DNA of 64,000 bases from Marinibacterium sp050389775 (GTDB lineage: Bacteria; Pseudomonadota; Alphaproteobacteria; Rhodobacterales; Rhodobacteraceae): assembly GCF_050389775.1 (NCBI RefSeq), contig NZ_CP177144.1, forward strand, positions 310,001-374,000, given 5' to 3'. Of the stretch, positions 7,780-16,738 are shown in pieces; position 1 is the first letter of the stretch; each line of letters opens with the position of its first letter. A program made the position numbers and the translations under genes. Under the pieces are notes generated by a model. It saw only the letters and a list, made by a program, of their open reading frames with translations, was not told the DNA's origin and searched no databases.

Positions 7780-8589
7780 TTGGACAACACGCGCGGCAGA
7801 CTGACGAAGGATGGCATCCGGATCTATGATCCGTCCGATTTCGCGGGCATGCATGCTGCCGGGGCGGTCGCGGCCCGGATCCTCGACGAGATCGCGCCGC
7901 TGGTCTTTCCGGGCCAGACGACCGAAGCGATCGACACGCGGATCACGGAAATGGTCGAAGAGGCCGGGGCCAAATCGGCGACGATCGGCTACAAGGGCTA
8001 TCAGCACGCCAGCTGCATTTCGGTCAACCACGTGGTCTGCCACGGGATTCCGGGGCCCAAGACGCTGAAGGACGGCGATATCCTGAACATCGACGTGACG
8101 GTGATCGTCGATGGCTGGTATGGCGATACCAGCCGGATGTACGTGGCGGGCAAACTGCCGCGCAAGGCCGAGCGGCTGATCCAGGTCACCCATGACTCGC
8201 TGTTCAAGGGCATCGAGATGGTCCGGCCGGGCAACACCTTCGGCGACATCGGCCATGCGATCCAGACCTATGTCGAAGGCAACCGCATGTCGGTCGTGCG
8301 CGATTTCTGCGGCCACGGGTTGGGCCGGGTGTTCCATGCCCCGCCGAACGTTCTGCATTACGGGCGGCCGGGCACCGGCGCGGTGCTGGAAGAGGGCATG
8401 TTCTTCACCATCGAGCCGATGGTGAACCTGGGCCGGCCCGAAACCAAGACCCTGGCCGATGACTGGACGGCCGTGACCCGCGACAAGTCGCTGTCGGCCC
8501 AGTTCGAACATTCCGTGGGCGTGACCGCCGACGGGGTAGAGATCTTTACCCTTTCGCCCGGGGGCAAGTTCCACCCGACCTACGGCTAG
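7780..8589 (+). CDS. map: Type I methionine aminopeptidase
   Basis: 269 residues from a TTG at 7780-7782, preceded by AGGAGAAG at correct spacing; upstream ATG 7681 would add 33 unlike residues. It removes the N-terminal Met from nascent proteins. Metal ligands of the pita-bread fold are visible: two Asp in NIDVTVIVDGWYGDTSRM, His in FCGHGLGRVFH, Glu in FFTIEPMV and Glu in AQFEHSVGVT. Substrate-pocket residues QHASCISVNHVVCHGIP are also typical. It begins 156 nt after sfsA on the same strand. Confidence 0.95.
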   Translation: MDNTRGRLTKDGIRIYDPSDFAGMHAAGAVAARILDEIAPLVFPGQTTEAIDTRITEMVEEAGAKSATIGYKGYQHASCISVNHVVCHGIPGPKTLKDGDILNIDVTVIVDGWYGDTSRMYVAGKLPRKAERLIQVTHDSLFKGIEMVRPGNTFGDIGHAIQTYVEGNRMSVVRDFCGHGLGRVFHAPPNVLHYGRPGTGAVLEEGMFFTIEPMVNLGRPETKTLADDWTAVTRDKSLSAQFEHSVGVTADGVEIFTLSPGGKFHPTYG

Positions 8590-8786
8590 GCCCGGCCACG
8601 GCGCGGGCGGCGGGGGCGGATGCCTCCGGCGGAGGGTATTTGACCCAAGAAGAAGACAGGACGCCGCGCCCTTGCCACAGGGGCGCGCGTGCCGTCCGCG
8701 CGGAGCGTCGGGCGTGGGCGGGCCTGCTGCTTCTTTCTCTTTGAAAATATCCCTGCCGGACGCCGGCCAAGGCGCGCGCCATTGGC
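8590..8786. other. Intergenic stretch with two repeat fragments
   Basis: The gap between map (+) and the HAD gene (-), both ending here. A weak variant of the dispersed element (GGTATTTGACCCAAGAAGAAG, near 8636) has the opposite orientation to the clear copy at 8723-8752. No coding potential is supported. Confidence 0.6.
8723..8752 (+). repeat. Dispersed 3'-end element, copy c
   Basis: CCTGCTGCTTCTTTCTCTTT followed by GAAAATATCC, about 134 nt downstream of the map stop, reading in the direction of map. Confidence 0.75.
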
Positions 8787-9428
8787 CTAGAGGCCGATCC
8801 GCCCGGGCACCTCGTTCATGTGGCGGATCACCTCGGCGCCCAGGGTTTCCAGGTGGGCGCCGTCGCCCTGTGGCACCAGCGCCAGGCAGCGCATCCCCGC
8901 GGCACTGGCCGCCATCACGCCGTTGCGGCTGTCCTCGATCACCACCGCCCGGTCCGGGCTGACCCCGAAGGGCGCGGCGGCCTGCAGGAAGAGACCCGGG
9001 TCGGGCTTGGCCACGCCATGGGTATGGGCCGAGACCATGCTGGCCTCGAACCGCTCCCACAGGCCGTTCTGGCCCAGGGTGATGCGCATCTTCTCGGGCG
9101 GCCCGTTGGACGCCACGCAATAGGGAACTCCCCGCGCCTCCAGCAGGTCCAGCAGCTCGACCACCCCGGGCATCACCGCCACCCCTTCGGCCAGCCGGGC
9201 AAAGATCTCCTGGTAGATCGCGTCGACCCAGCCGTCGGGCAGGTCGGCGCCCATCTGGCGGGCGGTGGCAAAGACCCCGTGGATCGTGCCGCCGACGAAC
9301 ATCCGCTCGCTCTCTTCCAGCGTCACGTTCAGCCCGTAGCCCGCCAGGTTGGCCACCAGCACCTCGTTGGCCGTTGTCTCGCTGTTCACCAGCACGCCGT
9401 CGCAATCGAAGATCACCAGGTCAGTCAT
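8787..9428 (-). CDS. HAD-superfamily hydrolase (phosphoglycolate phosphatase/beta-PGM-like)
   Basis: 213 residues. The four HAD motifs are present: I, VIFDCDGVLVNSE (nucleophile Asp and acid Asp); II, CVASNGPPEKM; III, the Lys of GVAKPDPGLF; IV, VVIEDSRNGVMAA. The cap domain lies between motifs I and II. Its substrate is a small phosphorylated metabolite; the subfamily cannot be fixed. The ATG at 9426-9428 overlaps the rsmD stop by 8 nt, so the two are co-transcribed. A longer frame to 9503 is not needed. Confidence 0.88.
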   Translation of the reverse strand: MTDLVIFDCDGVLVNSETTANEVLVANLAGYGLNVTLEESERMFVGGTIHGVFATARQMGADLPDGWVDAIYQEIFARLAEGVAVMPGVVELLDLLEARGVPYCVASNGPPEKMRITLGQNGLWERFEASMVSAHTHGVAKPDPGLFLQAAAPFGVSPDRAVVIEDSRNGVMAASAAGMRCLALVPQGDGAHLETLGAEVIRHMNEVPGRIGL

Positions 9429-9987
9429 CGTTATCCCTTTCACCGGGCCACCTGAGCAGGGTGACATGTGTATCGCCATATCGCCGCGTGTCTTCGGGGG
9501 CAAACCCCGGCGGCGCGGCCATCGGCGCCGATTCCTCCCAGACGATCAGCGCGCCGGGCGCCAGCCGGCCGGCCCGGGCCAGGGCCGCCAGGGCCTTGTC
9601 ACCCAGCCCCCGGCCATAGGGCGGGTCGAGGAAGACCAGATCCGCCGCGGCACCCGGCCCCGGTTTCAGCGCGTCGCGGGCGATGATCTCGACCTCGGCC
9701 GCGATATCCAGCAACGCGACATTCTCGCGGATCAGCGCCAGCGCCTTGCGCCCGCTTTCCACGAAGGTCACATGCGACGCCCCGCGCGACAGCGCCTCGA
9801 GCCCCAGCGCCCCGGTGCCGGCAAAGACGTCGAGCACCCGCGCGCCATCGATCGCATCGAGATGGGTGAGCATGGAAAACAGGCTTTCGCGCACGCGGTC
9901 GGTCGTCGGCCGCAGCTGGGCCGCCGGATCGCCCTTGCCCAGGGCGGCCAGCCGGCGGCCGCGGAACCGGCCCGACACTATGCGCAT
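9421..9987 (-). CDS. rsmD: 16S rRNA (guanine(966)-N2)-methyltransferase
   Basis: 188 residues, the usual RsmD length. MRIVSGRFRGRRL at the start, TDRVRESLFSML, SAM-binding motif I LDVFAGTGALGLEALSRGA, FVES acid strand and the N2-methyltransferase motif LVFLDPPYG are all characteristic. It methylates G966 of 16S rRNA in the 30S subunit. It is the first gene of a two-gene unit with the HAD phosphatase and starts 25 nt after the flavoprotein gene on the same strand. Confidence 0.95.
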   Translation of the reverse strand: MRIVSGRFRGRRLAALGKGDPAAQLRPTTDRVRESLFSMLTHLDAIDGARVLDVFAGTGALGLEALSRGASHVTFVESGRKALALIRENVALLDIAAEVEIIARDALKPGPGAAADLVFLDPPYGRGLGDKALAALARAGRLAPGALIVWEESAPMAAPPGFAPEDTRRYGDTHVTLLRWPGERDNDD

Positions 9988-10011
9988 GACATCCCCGCCG
10001 CCATGGCCCGA

Positions 10012-11220
10012 TCAGGCCCGCAGCAGCGGCTTGAGATCGGCCGTGGCATCACCGACCACCGCCGGATCGGCCGTCTTGCCGCCATCGATCAGGCGCTTGC
10101 CGACCATGTAGGCCCGGGGATCGTTCATCGCGTCGACGGCGATCAGCTGGCCGGCATGGTAATACCAGAATGACACGCTGTTGCCCTCGCCCCGGCGGGC
10201 GACAACCTGGTCGTAGCCCCGGTTCAGCCCGGCGATCTGCAGCTTGACGTCGTATTGGTCCGACCAGAACCAGGGCGTGGCCAGGTAGTCGACCCCGGCG
10301 CCCATCATGTTGCGCGCGACGATCTCGGCCTGGTCGATGGCATTGGGCACGCTTTCCAGCCGCAGCCGCTCGCCCTTGTAGGGGAAGGACGCGCAATCGC
10401 CCGCGGCCCAGACATGGGAATCCGAGGTCCGTCCCTGTTCATCGGTGCGGATGCCGTTGTCGATGGCCAGGCCGGCGGCCTCGGCCAGGGCGGTGTCGGG
10501 CAGGATTCCCACGCCCACGACCACCAGGTCGACGTCGATCCGGCTGCCATCGGTCAGCTCGGCGCCCGTCACGTGGCCATCGCCCAGCAGGCGGGTCAGG
10601 CCCACGCCCTCGCGGAGATCGACGCCATGGCCCCGGTGCAGGTCGCGGAAATAGGCGCTGGTCTCGGGCGCGGCCACCCGTTGCAGGATGCGTTCGGCCA
10701 TCTCGACCAGCGTGACCTGCATGCCCCGCTTGGCCGCCACAGCCGCGGCTTCCAGCCCGATGTAGCCCCCGCCGACGATCAGCGCCCGGGCGCCTTCGCG
10801 CACCTCGTGGGCCATGGCATCGACATCGGCCAGCGAGCGCACGCCATAGACCCCGCCCAGCTCGCCTCCGATCGCCGCGGGCAGGCGCCGGGGCACCGAG
10901 CCGGTGGTCAGGGCCAGCTGGTCATAGCTCAGCACCTCGTCGCCCAGCGACACCGTGCGCGCCGCCGTGTCGATGGCCGTCACGCTCTGGCCCAGGCGCA
11001 GGGTAATGTCCTGGTCGGCATAGAAACTTTCGGGGCGTAGGAAGAGGCGTTCGACCTCCATCTCGCCCAGCAGATAGGCCTTGGACAGGGGCGGGCGCTG
11101 GTAGGGCGGAACCGGCTCGGCACCGATCAGGGTGATGGCCCCGTCATAGCCGTCCTTGCGCAGTTTTGCCACGAGCGACGCCCCGGCCTGCCCTCCGCCG
11201 ATCACCACAATACCGCTCAT
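10012..11220 (-). CDS. Ferredoxin reductase-like FAD/NAD(P) oxidoreductase
   Basis: 402 residues of the putidaredoxin/rhodocoxin reductase family. FAD GxGxxG at residues ~5-12 (VVIGGGQAGASL), PYQRPPLSKAYL, second GxGxxG NAD-binding site ALIVGGGYIGLEAAAVAA, VVVGVGILPD, SHVWAAGDCAS (FAD ribityl contact) and the C-terminal reductase domain WFWSDQYDVKLQIAG. Family members pass electrons from NAD(P)H to a 2Fe-2S ferredoxin serving P450s or dioxygenases. No ferredoxin gene is adjacent; the window's P450 is 31 kb away, so a partnership is only possible. It diverges from the peroxiredoxin gene. Confidence 0.9.
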   Translation of the reverse strand: MSGIVVIGGGQAGASLVAKLRKDGYDGAITLIGAEPVPPYQRPPLSKAYLLGEMEVERLFLRPESFYADQDITLRLGQSVTAIDTAARTVSLGDEVLSYDQLALTTGSVPRRLPAAIGGELGGVYGVRSLADVDAMAHEVREGARALIVGGGYIGLEAAAVAAKRGMQVTLVEMAERILQRVAAPETSAYFRDLHRGHGVDLREGVGLTRLLGDGHVTGAELTDGSRIDVDLVVVGVGILPDTALAEAAGLAIDNGIRTDEQGRTSDSHVWAAGDCASFPYKGERLRLESVPNAIDQAEIVARNMMGAGVDYLATPWFWSDQYDVKLQIAGLNRGYDQVVARRGEGNSVSFWYYHAGQLIAVDAMNDPRAYMVGKRLIDGGKTADPAVVGDATADLKPLLRA

Positions 11221-11310
11221 GCCTGCTGCTCCCGATTTGCCATGGTCTCGTTGCGATCAGACCCTATAGTCCCGGTGAACCGAAACGCAATTCATCAAAG
11301 GAGCCGATCC

Positions 11311-11799
11311 ATGGCCATTGCACCCGGAGACACCCTGCCCGAGGTCACGCTGACGCGTATGGGCGACGCGGGGCCCGAACCCGTGGAACTGAAAAGCCTG
11401 ACCGCAGGCCGCAAGGTGGTGATCTTTGCCGTGCCCGGCGCCTTCACCCCGACCTGTTCGATGGCCCATGTGCCCAGCTTCATCCGCACCAAGGACGGGT
11501 TCGATGCCAAGGGCGTGGACGAGATCATCTGCGTGTCGGTCAACGATCCCTTCGTGATGAAGGCCTGGGGCGAGGCCACCGGCGCGACCGAGGCCGGGCT
11601 GACCCTGCTGGCCGATGCCGAAAGCGCCTTTACCACGGCGATCGGCATGAATTTCGACGCCCCGCCGGCCGGCCTGATCGCCCGGTCCAAGCGGTATGCG
11701 ATGTATGCCGAGGACGGCGTGGTCAAGGTGCTGCAGCTCGAGGAAAGCCCGGGCACCTGCGAGATTTCCGGCGGCGAGTCCCTGCTGGAAACGATCTGA
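11311..11799 (+). CDS. Peroxiredoxin (Prx5/AhpE-type redoxin)
   Basis: 162 residues starting MAIAPGDTLPEVTLTRMG, with AAGGAG Shine-Dalgarno 12 nt upstream. The peroxidatic cysteine is in AVPGAFTPTCSMAHVPSF (PxxxTxxC at ~residues 45-51). A second Cys in SPGTCEISGG near the C-terminus may resolve it. It reduces H2O2 and alkyl hydroperoxides in the cytoplasm using thioredoxin or glutathione/glutaredoxin. It diverges from the flavoprotein reductase, with ~90 nt between. Confidence 0.93.
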   Translation: MAIAPGDTLPEVTLTRMGDAGPEPVELKSLTAGRKVVIFAVPGAFTPTCSMAHVPSFIRTKDGFDAKGVDEIICVSVNDPFVMKAWGEATGATEAGLTLLADAESAFTTAIGMNFDAPPAGLIARSKRYAMYAEDGVVKVLQLEESPGTCEISGGESLLETI

Positions 11800-12010
11800 C
11801 CCGCCGGCCGGGCATCGGCCGGACATGACAGCCGCGCCCGGGAAACCGGCGGCCGGTCCGCGACTTGCGCGCCGGTTGACCAGGAAATGACCCCGGGCGC
11901 GATACCGGCCGGCCCTGCACGCGAATGTGAAAGGCGGCCGGCCCTCGGCGCAGGACAGGGCGGCGGCATCGATGGTAACGGGGACGTGTGTTCCCACAGA
12001 GGTTTGTACC

Positions 12011-12331
12011 ATGCCGCTTTATTCAGCGATGCGCCCGATCTGTTTCGCGGGCTTTGCCGGTTTCGCCCTCGCCGCCTGCGAGACCCAGCCTAACAGCACG
12101 ACGGTCAGCGCCAGCGGCGCCACCGAGATCCGCATTCAGCCGGGGCTGAACTGCTATGACAACAAGTGCTTCAAGTACAATTCCAACGGCTCGATCTCGG
12201 TCAACGGCCGGCGCGACACCAGCCCGCCGGCCGGCGTGTCGCTGGCATCTGGCACGCTGACCCCGGCCGAATTCTCGGCCACGTTCGACAAGGGCATGAA
12301 GGCCCGGACCATCGGCGAATCCAACCGCTGA
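12011..12331 (+). CDS. Small putative lipoprotein
   Basis: 106 residues; no family recognised. The N-terminus MPLYSAMRPICFAGFAGFAL leads into a lipobox LAAC, so the mature protein probably starts at Cys ~23 and is lipid-anchored. The mature part is polar with two further Cys (CYDNKCFKY) likely to form a disulfide, and NGSISVNGRRD. Start ATG 12011 has only a weak AGAGG; ATG 12029 is an alternative. It is flanked by peroxiredoxin upstream and convergent with the pterin dehydratase. Confidence 0.6.
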   Translation: MPLYSAMRPICFAGFAGFALAACETQPNSTTVSASGATEIRIQPGLNCYDNKCFKYNSNGSISVNGRRDTSPPAGVSLASGTLTPAEFSATFDKGMKARTIGESNR

Positions 12332-12403
12332 GACCGGGATTGGCCGGTGCCGGCTCCGCTGCGCCCGGGACCGGGCGGGCGGGCCGGCAAGGGCGCGCCG
12401 GCG

Positions 12404-12463
12404 CGTGGCCAGACGGACCGGGCGGCACGTGGCCCGACGGACCGGGCAGCACGTGGCCCGACA
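12404..12463. repeat. 24-bp tandem repeat, ~2.5 copies
   Basis: Units at 12404-12427 and 12428-12451 differ at a few positions; a partial third begins 12452. The core is CGTGGCCCGACGGACCGGGC. It lies between the small lipoprotein and the pterin dehydratase, in the gap where both genes end. Confidence 0.7.
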
Positions 12464-12485
12464 CGCAGGCCGGGTGTCGTGCCGA

Positions 12486-12782
12486 TCAGGCGGCCAGCTG
12501 TTCCATCCGGGTGGCCAGCCGCAGATCGCGCTGGCTAAGCCCGCCGATATCGTGGCTGGTCAGCACCACGCGCACGGTCTTGTAGACGTTTTCCCATTCC
12601 GGGTGATGGTTCATCTTTTCGGCCACGATGGCCACGCGGGTCATGAACCCGAAAGCCTCGACGAAATCGGCAAATTCGAAGGTCCGCGCGATGGCATCGC
12701 GGCCCTCGACCTCGCTCCATCCGGTTTCCTGCAGCAAGGCCAGGGCCTTGGCCCGGTCGGTCCCGGTCAGTTGGTCACTCAT
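12486..12782 (-). CDS. phhB: 4a-hydroxytetrahydrobiopterin dehydratase (pterin-4a-carbinolamine dehydratase)
   Basis: 98 residues, full family length. The active-site motif E-K-x-x-H-H-P-x-W is intact (VAEKMNHHPEWENVYKTV), with HDIGGLSQRDLRLA at the C-terminal end. The enzyme dehydrates 4a-hydroxytetrahydropterin for recycling; in bacteria without phenylalanine hydroxylase nearby it may act on molybdopterin or other pterins. Its ATG overlaps the stop of the upstream FemAB-like gene (ATGA). Confidence 0.95.
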   Translation of the reverse strand: MSDQLTGTDRAKALALLQETGWSEVEGRDAIARTFEFADFVEAFGFMTRVAIVAEKMNHHPEWENVYKTVRVVLTSHDIGGLSQRDLRLATRMEQLAA

Positions 12783-13966
12783 TCCTGTTCCTCCACATGG
12801 GTTTTGCGGAACGGGCCGTAGTCGGTCAGGATCTCGATTTCCTCGGCCACGGCCTCGCGCTCGGCCTCAAGGTAGCGCGCGATGGCCTTGGCGAAACCCG
12901 GGTCGCCCACCCAGTGCAGCGAATGGGTCTGGGTCGGCAGGTAGCCGCGCGCCAGCTTGTGTTCGCCCTGGGCCCCGGCCTCGACCCGTTTCAGCCCCCG
13001 GGCGATGGCATGGTCGATGGCCCGGTAGTAGCACAGTTCGAAATGCAGGCACGGGTGGTGTTCGATGCAGCCCCAGTAGCGGCCGAACAGCGTGTCGCGG
13101 CCGATGAAGTTCAGCGCCCCGGCGATGGGAAACCCGCTGTCGACGGCCAGGCCCAGCAGGATGTCGTCGCGCAGAGTCTCCTGGGCGATGTCGAAGAATT
13201 CGCGGGTCAGGTAGGGGCTGCCCCATTTGCGCGAGCCGGTGTCCTGGTAGAACCGCCAGAAGGCATCCCAATGGTCGGGTTTCAGCTCGTCGCCGGTCAG
13301 CATGACGATCTCGCCGCCGAAATCGTTGGCCTGGCGCCGTTCCTTGCGGATGTTCTTGCGCTTGCGCGACGACAGCGAGGCCAGGAAGGCCTCGAAATCG
13401 GCATAATCGTCGTTGAGCCAGTGGAACTGCTGGGTGGCCCGCGACATCAGGCCCATCTCCTCGCCCATGGCCGCCTCGTCGCCGGTGCAGAAGGTCACGT
13501 GGATCGACGACACGCCATTGTCCGAGGCCAGCTGCACCGCGCCCTGCACCAGGGCCGACTGGCCGATGCCGTCATAGCCCGGCCGGACCAGCAGGCGCCG
13601 GCCGGTGGCCGGGGTGAAGGGCACGGCGATCTGCAGCTTGGGGTAATACCGCCCGCCGGCGTTTTCATAGGCATGGGCCCAGTTGTGGTCGAAGATGTAT
13701 TCGCCCTGGCTGTGGCTCTTGGCATAGAGCGGCGCACAGGCGATCATCTGGCCGTCCATGTAGGCCGTGAGGTATTGCGGCTGCCAGCCGGTGCCCGGCC
13801 CGACCGACCCGCTGCGCTCCAGCGCGTCGAGGAACCGGTGGGTGGTGAACGGATCGAGCGGCGGGCCGCCATCGGCCGCCTCGGGGCAGGCGCAGGCATC
13901 CCACTGCGCCGGGTCGATGGCCGACAAGGCGCCATGCACCTGAACTTCGATCTGCGCCTGATCCAT
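12779..13966 (-). CDS. FemAB-like acyltransferase (DUF482/PF04339 type)
   Basis: 395 residues. Key blocks: TTHRFLDALERSGSVGPGTG, YIFDHNWAHAYENAGGRYYP, SSIHVTFCTGDE, FHWLNDDYADFEAFLASLSSRKRKNIRKER, then HFELCYYRAIDHAI and EAGAQGEHKLARGYLPTQTHS. These match the 'peptidoglycan biosynthesis/recognition' double-GNAT family. The true reaction is not established. It is third in the RidA > GDPD > FemAB-like > PCD set, coupled to PCD by a 4-nt overlap. Confidence 0.88.
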   Translation of the reverse strand: MDQAQIEVQVHGALSAIDPAQWDACACPEAADGGPPLDPFTTHRFLDALERSGSVGPGTGWQPQYLTAYMDGQMIACAPLYAKSHSQGEYIFDHNWAHAYENAGGRYYPKLQIAVPFTPATGRRLLVRPGYDGIGQSALVQGAVQLASDNGVSSIHVTFCTGDEAAMGEEMGLMSRATQQFHWLNDDYADFEAFLASLSSRKRKNIRKERRQANDFGGEIVMLTGDELKPDHWDAFWRFYQDTGSRKWGSPYLTREFFDIAQETLRDDILLGLAVDSGFPIAGALNFIGRDTLFGRYWGCIEHHPCLHFELCYYRAIDHAIARGLKRVEAGAQGEHKLARGYLPTQTHSLHWVGDPGFAKAIARYLEAEREAVAEEIEILTDYGPFRKTHVEEQE

Positions 13967-14011
13967 GGGGCCTCCAGTCTTTACCTGAATGTGGCCTCGT
14001 GGCGCGGGGCT

Positions 14012-14779
14012 TCAACCCGGCAGGGCGGCGGCATAGCCCTCGAAGGTGATATTGTGAGCGACGCGCCGGGCGGCTGCCTCTTCGGCGGGCGAGCGGATGG
14101 TCCAGCAGAAGACGGCCAGCCCCGCGCCGCGCAGCTCGGCCACGCGGGGGCGGTCGAGATCGGTGTGGTGGTGGCTGATGAAACTGGCGCCGACCCGCTC
14201 GGCATCGGCAATGGCGCGCAGGCGGGCGCAGGTCGCGTCATCCAGCGGCCAGTCGGCGGGATCGAAGGCACAGGTGGTCAGGCCCCGGGGCACGTCGGGG
14301 GCCAGCCGGGCCATTTCGGCCACCTGGTCGGGGTTGAACGACATCACGGCCACCGGGCCGGTGTAACCGTCCAGCGCCGCGGCGGTGGCGGCTTCGAGCG
14401 GGCCGGTGCCCGAGGTGCGGCTCTGGTCCTTGAGTTCGATCAGCAGGGGCACTCGGCCGGCCACCTGGTCCAGCACCTGGCCCAGCGTGGGCACAAGGTC
14501 GTCCGGCGCCCCGCCGGCCAGCGGCAGGGCCGTGGCCGCCCGGGCAGTCAGCGCAGAGACCGGGCCCTGTTCAGCGGTCAGCCGGTCCAGGTCGTAATCG
14601 TGGAAGACAAGGGCCTGGCCATCGGCCGACATTTGCAGGTCGATCTCGATGGCATAACCCGCGGCCACGGCGGCGGCGATGGCCGAGGGCCCGTTTTCGG
14701 GCCGGCCGGAGGCCAGGTCGTGATAGGCGCGATGCGCGATGGGCAGGCGCAGGAAGGCCTCCGGCAGGGACTGGGTCAT
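14012..14779 (-). CDS. ugpQ: Glycerophosphodiester phosphodiesterase
   Basis: 255 residues of the GDPD TIM-barrel family: IAHRAYHDLASGRPENGPSA (catalytic His/Arg and Glu in H-R...E-N), AIEIDLQMSADGQALVFHD (metal E-x-D and HD), PLLIELK and VMSFNPDQV. It hydrolyses glycerophosphodiesters to glycerol-3-phosphate plus alcohol. With no signal peptide seen, a cytoplasmic location is likely. Start ATG overlaps the RidA stop by 4 nt. Confidence 0.92.
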   Translation of the reverse strand: MTQSLPEAFLRLPIAHRAYHDLASGRPENGPSAIAAAVAAGYAIEIDLQMSADGQALVFHDYDLDRLTAEQGPVSALTARAATALPLAGGAPDDLVPTLGQVLDQVAGRVPLLIELKDQSRTSGTGPLEAATAAALDGYTGPVAVMSFNPDQVAEMARLAPDVPRGLTTCAFDPADWPLDDATCARLRAIADAERVGASFISHHHTDLDRPRVAELRGAGLAVFCWTIRSPAEEAAARRVAHNITFEGYAAALPG

Positions 14780-15234
14780 TTGATCTGGAAGATGCCTTCG
14801 ATTTCGACGGCCACGCCCAGGGGCAGGGCCGCGGCCGAAACGGCCGAACGGGCGTGACGGCCGGCATCGCCCAGGGCCTCGACCAGGAAATCCGACGCGC
14901 CGTTGATGACCTTGGGCTGGTCGGTGAAATCGAGGGTGGAATTGACGAAGCCGGTCAGCTTGACCACGCGTTCCAGTCGGTCGAGATCGCCACCGCAGGC
15001 GGCCTTGACCTGGGCCAGCAGGGCGATGGCGCAGGTCCGGGCGGCGGCGGCGCCGGCGGGCACGTCCATGCCGTCGCCCAGCTTGCCCAGGATCGGGCCA
15101 TCCGCATCCATCGAGATCTGGCCGGAGACATAAACGGTGTTGCCGGTCACGACGAAGGGCACGTAATTGGCCGCCGGGGCCGGGGCATCGGGCAGGGTCA
15201 CGCCAAGGTCGGCCAGCCGGGATTCAAAGCTCAT
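14776..15234 (-). CDS. RidA family (YjgF/YER057c/UK114) protein
   Basis: 152 residues, longer than E. coli RidA (128) and of the subfamily starting SFESRLADLGVTLPDAPAPAANYVPF. VTGNTVYVSGQISMDADG, LLAQVKAACGGDLDRLERVVKLTGFVNS and HARSAVSAAALPLGVAVEIE are typical; the carboxylate-binding Arg is in RSAV. It probably deaminates reactive enamine/imine intermediates. I used ATG 15232-15234, which has AAGGA at good spacing, instead of the ATG three codons upstream. First gene of the operon to 12486. Confidence 0.9.
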   Translation of the reverse strand: MSFESRLADLGVTLPDAPAPAANYVPFVVTGNTVYVSGQISMDADGPILGKLGDGMDVPAGAAAARTCAIALLAQVKAACGGDLDRLERVVKLTGFVNSTLDFTDQPKVINGASDFLVEALGDAGRHARSAVSAAALPLGVAVEIEGIFQIK

Positions 15235-15396
15235 GCGGATCATTCCTTGTTTCGCAGGGTCCGGCCCGGACCCTAGCCGCGTCGCGCCCCGGGGGAAACC
15301 GCCAAGCGCGCCGGACCGGCCGCCGGGGTAGCAGGCCCGGGTAACGGTTTGACGACGTTCGGAACGCGCGTTGCCCTGCCCGGCCCGGTGGCACCC

Positions 15397-15424
15397 GTAG
15401 GATGGGTGCAAGCACCCATCCTAC
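15397..15424. repeat. GTAGGATGGGTGC hairpin (REP-like), copy 1
   Basis: Perfect 13-bp inverted repeat GTAGGATGGGTGC / GCACCCATCCTAC with an AA loop, 12 nt past the 3' end of the hlyD-like gene. The same arm occurs at 20248-20282. Confidence 0.85.
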
Positions 15425-15436
15425 CTCTTCTGGCGG

Positions 15437-16738
15437 TCAGGTTTCGCGGAAGGCCTTGGTGAAGTAATCGGCCAGCGGCTTGACCAGGTAGGCCAGCGGC
15501 GACCGGTCGGCCGTGCGGATGAAGGCTTCGACCGGCATGCCCGGGATCAGCACGGTGCCTTCGGGCAGCCGCTCCTGTTCGCCTTCGGTCAGCTCGATCT
15601 CGGCCCGGTAGAAGCTCAGCTGGGTGGCCTCGTCATCGAAGGCATCGGCCGAAACCTGGGTGACCACGCCGTTCAGCTCGGGCGTCTGGCGCTGGTCGAA
15701 GGCCGAGAAGCGCAGGATCACCGCTTGGTCGACATGGACCTGGTCGATATGCACCGGCTCGATCCGCGCGGCGATGACCAGCGGCCGGTCCTGGGGCACA
15801 AGGTAGAGCACCGGGTCGGCCGGCTTGATGACCGACCGCGGCGTGTGGACCTGCATGCCGTAGACAATGCCCGACACCGGGGCGGTGATGTCCAGCCGGG
15901 CCAGTTTCTCGCGCAGGCTGCGGGCCTCTTCGGCCAGGCCGATTTCCTGGTACTGCAATTCGCGCAGGCGCGTCGTGGCCTCTTCGCGGCGCTGGCTGCC
16001 CAGCTTGAGGATCTCGATGTCGATCTCGGTGATCCGCCCGTCCGACTGGGCCTTCTGGGCCGTCAGCTCGCCGACCTGGCCGTCCAGCCGGGCGGCTTCG
16101 CGCTGCAGGTCGAGAAACACCCCGGCCTGGACCAGCCCGGCATCCACCGCCGGGCGCAGGTCGTCCAGCCGCTGCTGGATCAGGTCGAGCTGCAGGGTCA
16201 GGGCGGTCTGCTGGGCGTCGATGCCCTCGATCTGGCTGGCGATCTGGCCGCGCCGCTTTTCCAGCTGCTCGGTCTCGCGCTGGATGGTCTCGTTGCGGGC
16301 CATGAACTGGCGCAGCTGGCCGTCCATCAGGCCGCGCACCTCGGGCCGGCCGGCGGCCACCCGTTCCAGCTCGTCGTCGAAGACGATGTCCTCCACCCCG
16401 TCCTGCTCGGCCTCGAGCCGGCCGCGCCGGGCCATCAGCTCGTACAGCTGGCCTTCGGTGATCAGCAGTTCCGAGCGCAGGAACTGGCCGTCGAGGCGCA
16501 GCAGCACGTCACCGGCCACCACGCTGTCGCCTTCGTCGACGAGGATTTCCTCGACCACCCCACCATCAAGATGCTGGACCACCTGGCGGTTGCGGTCGAC
16601 TTCGATCCGGCCCGAGGACACGATGGCCCCGGCGATGGTGCTGCGCACCGCCCAGGTGCCGAAACCGCCGACCAGCAGCACAAGGGCCAGCAGGCCCAGG
16701 ATCAGGGGCAGACGGGACGAAAACCGGCGATCGCTCAT
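15437..16738 (-). CDS. Type I secretion membrane fusion protein (HlyD/PrtE family)
   Basis: 433 residues. One N-terminal membrane helix (LPLILGLLALVLLVGGFGTW), a lipoyl/barrel half GRIEVDRNRQVVQHLDGGVVEEI with EGDSVVAGDVLLRLDG, a long coiled coil (~90-290) and the C-terminal half ITAPVSGIVYGMQVHT, ending in PVEAFIRTADRSPLAYLVKPL. It links the inner-membrane ABC exporter to an outer-membrane TolC. The ATG overlaps the ABC gene stop (ATGA). A hairpin repeat follows the gene. No outer-membrane partner is encoded nearby. Confidence 0.93.
   Translation of the reverse strand: MSDRRFSSRLPLILGLLALVLLVGGFGTWAVRSTIAGAIVSSGRIEVDRNRQVVQHLDGGVVEEILVDEGDSVVAGDVLLRLDGQFLRSELLITEGQLYELMARRGRLEAEQDGVEDIVFDDELERVAAGRPEVRGLMDGQLRQFMARNETIQRETEQLEKRRGQIASQIEGIDAQQTALTLQLDLIQQRLDDLRPAVDAGLVQAGVFLDLQREAARLDGQVGELTAQKAQSDGRITEIDIEILKLGSQRREEATTRLRELQYQEIGLAEEARSLREKLARLDITAPVSGIVYGMQVHTPRSVIKPADPVLYLVPQDRPLVIAARIEPVHIDQVHVDQAVILRFSAFDQRQTPELNGVVTQVSADAFDDEATQLSFYRAEIELTEGEQERLPEGTVLIPGMPVEAFIRTADRSPLAYLVKPLADYFTKAFRET

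Noticed and set aside
12797..14857. 686-aa plus-strand frame
   Set aside because: Antisense to the FemAB-like and GDPD genes with clear family motifs; a shadow.
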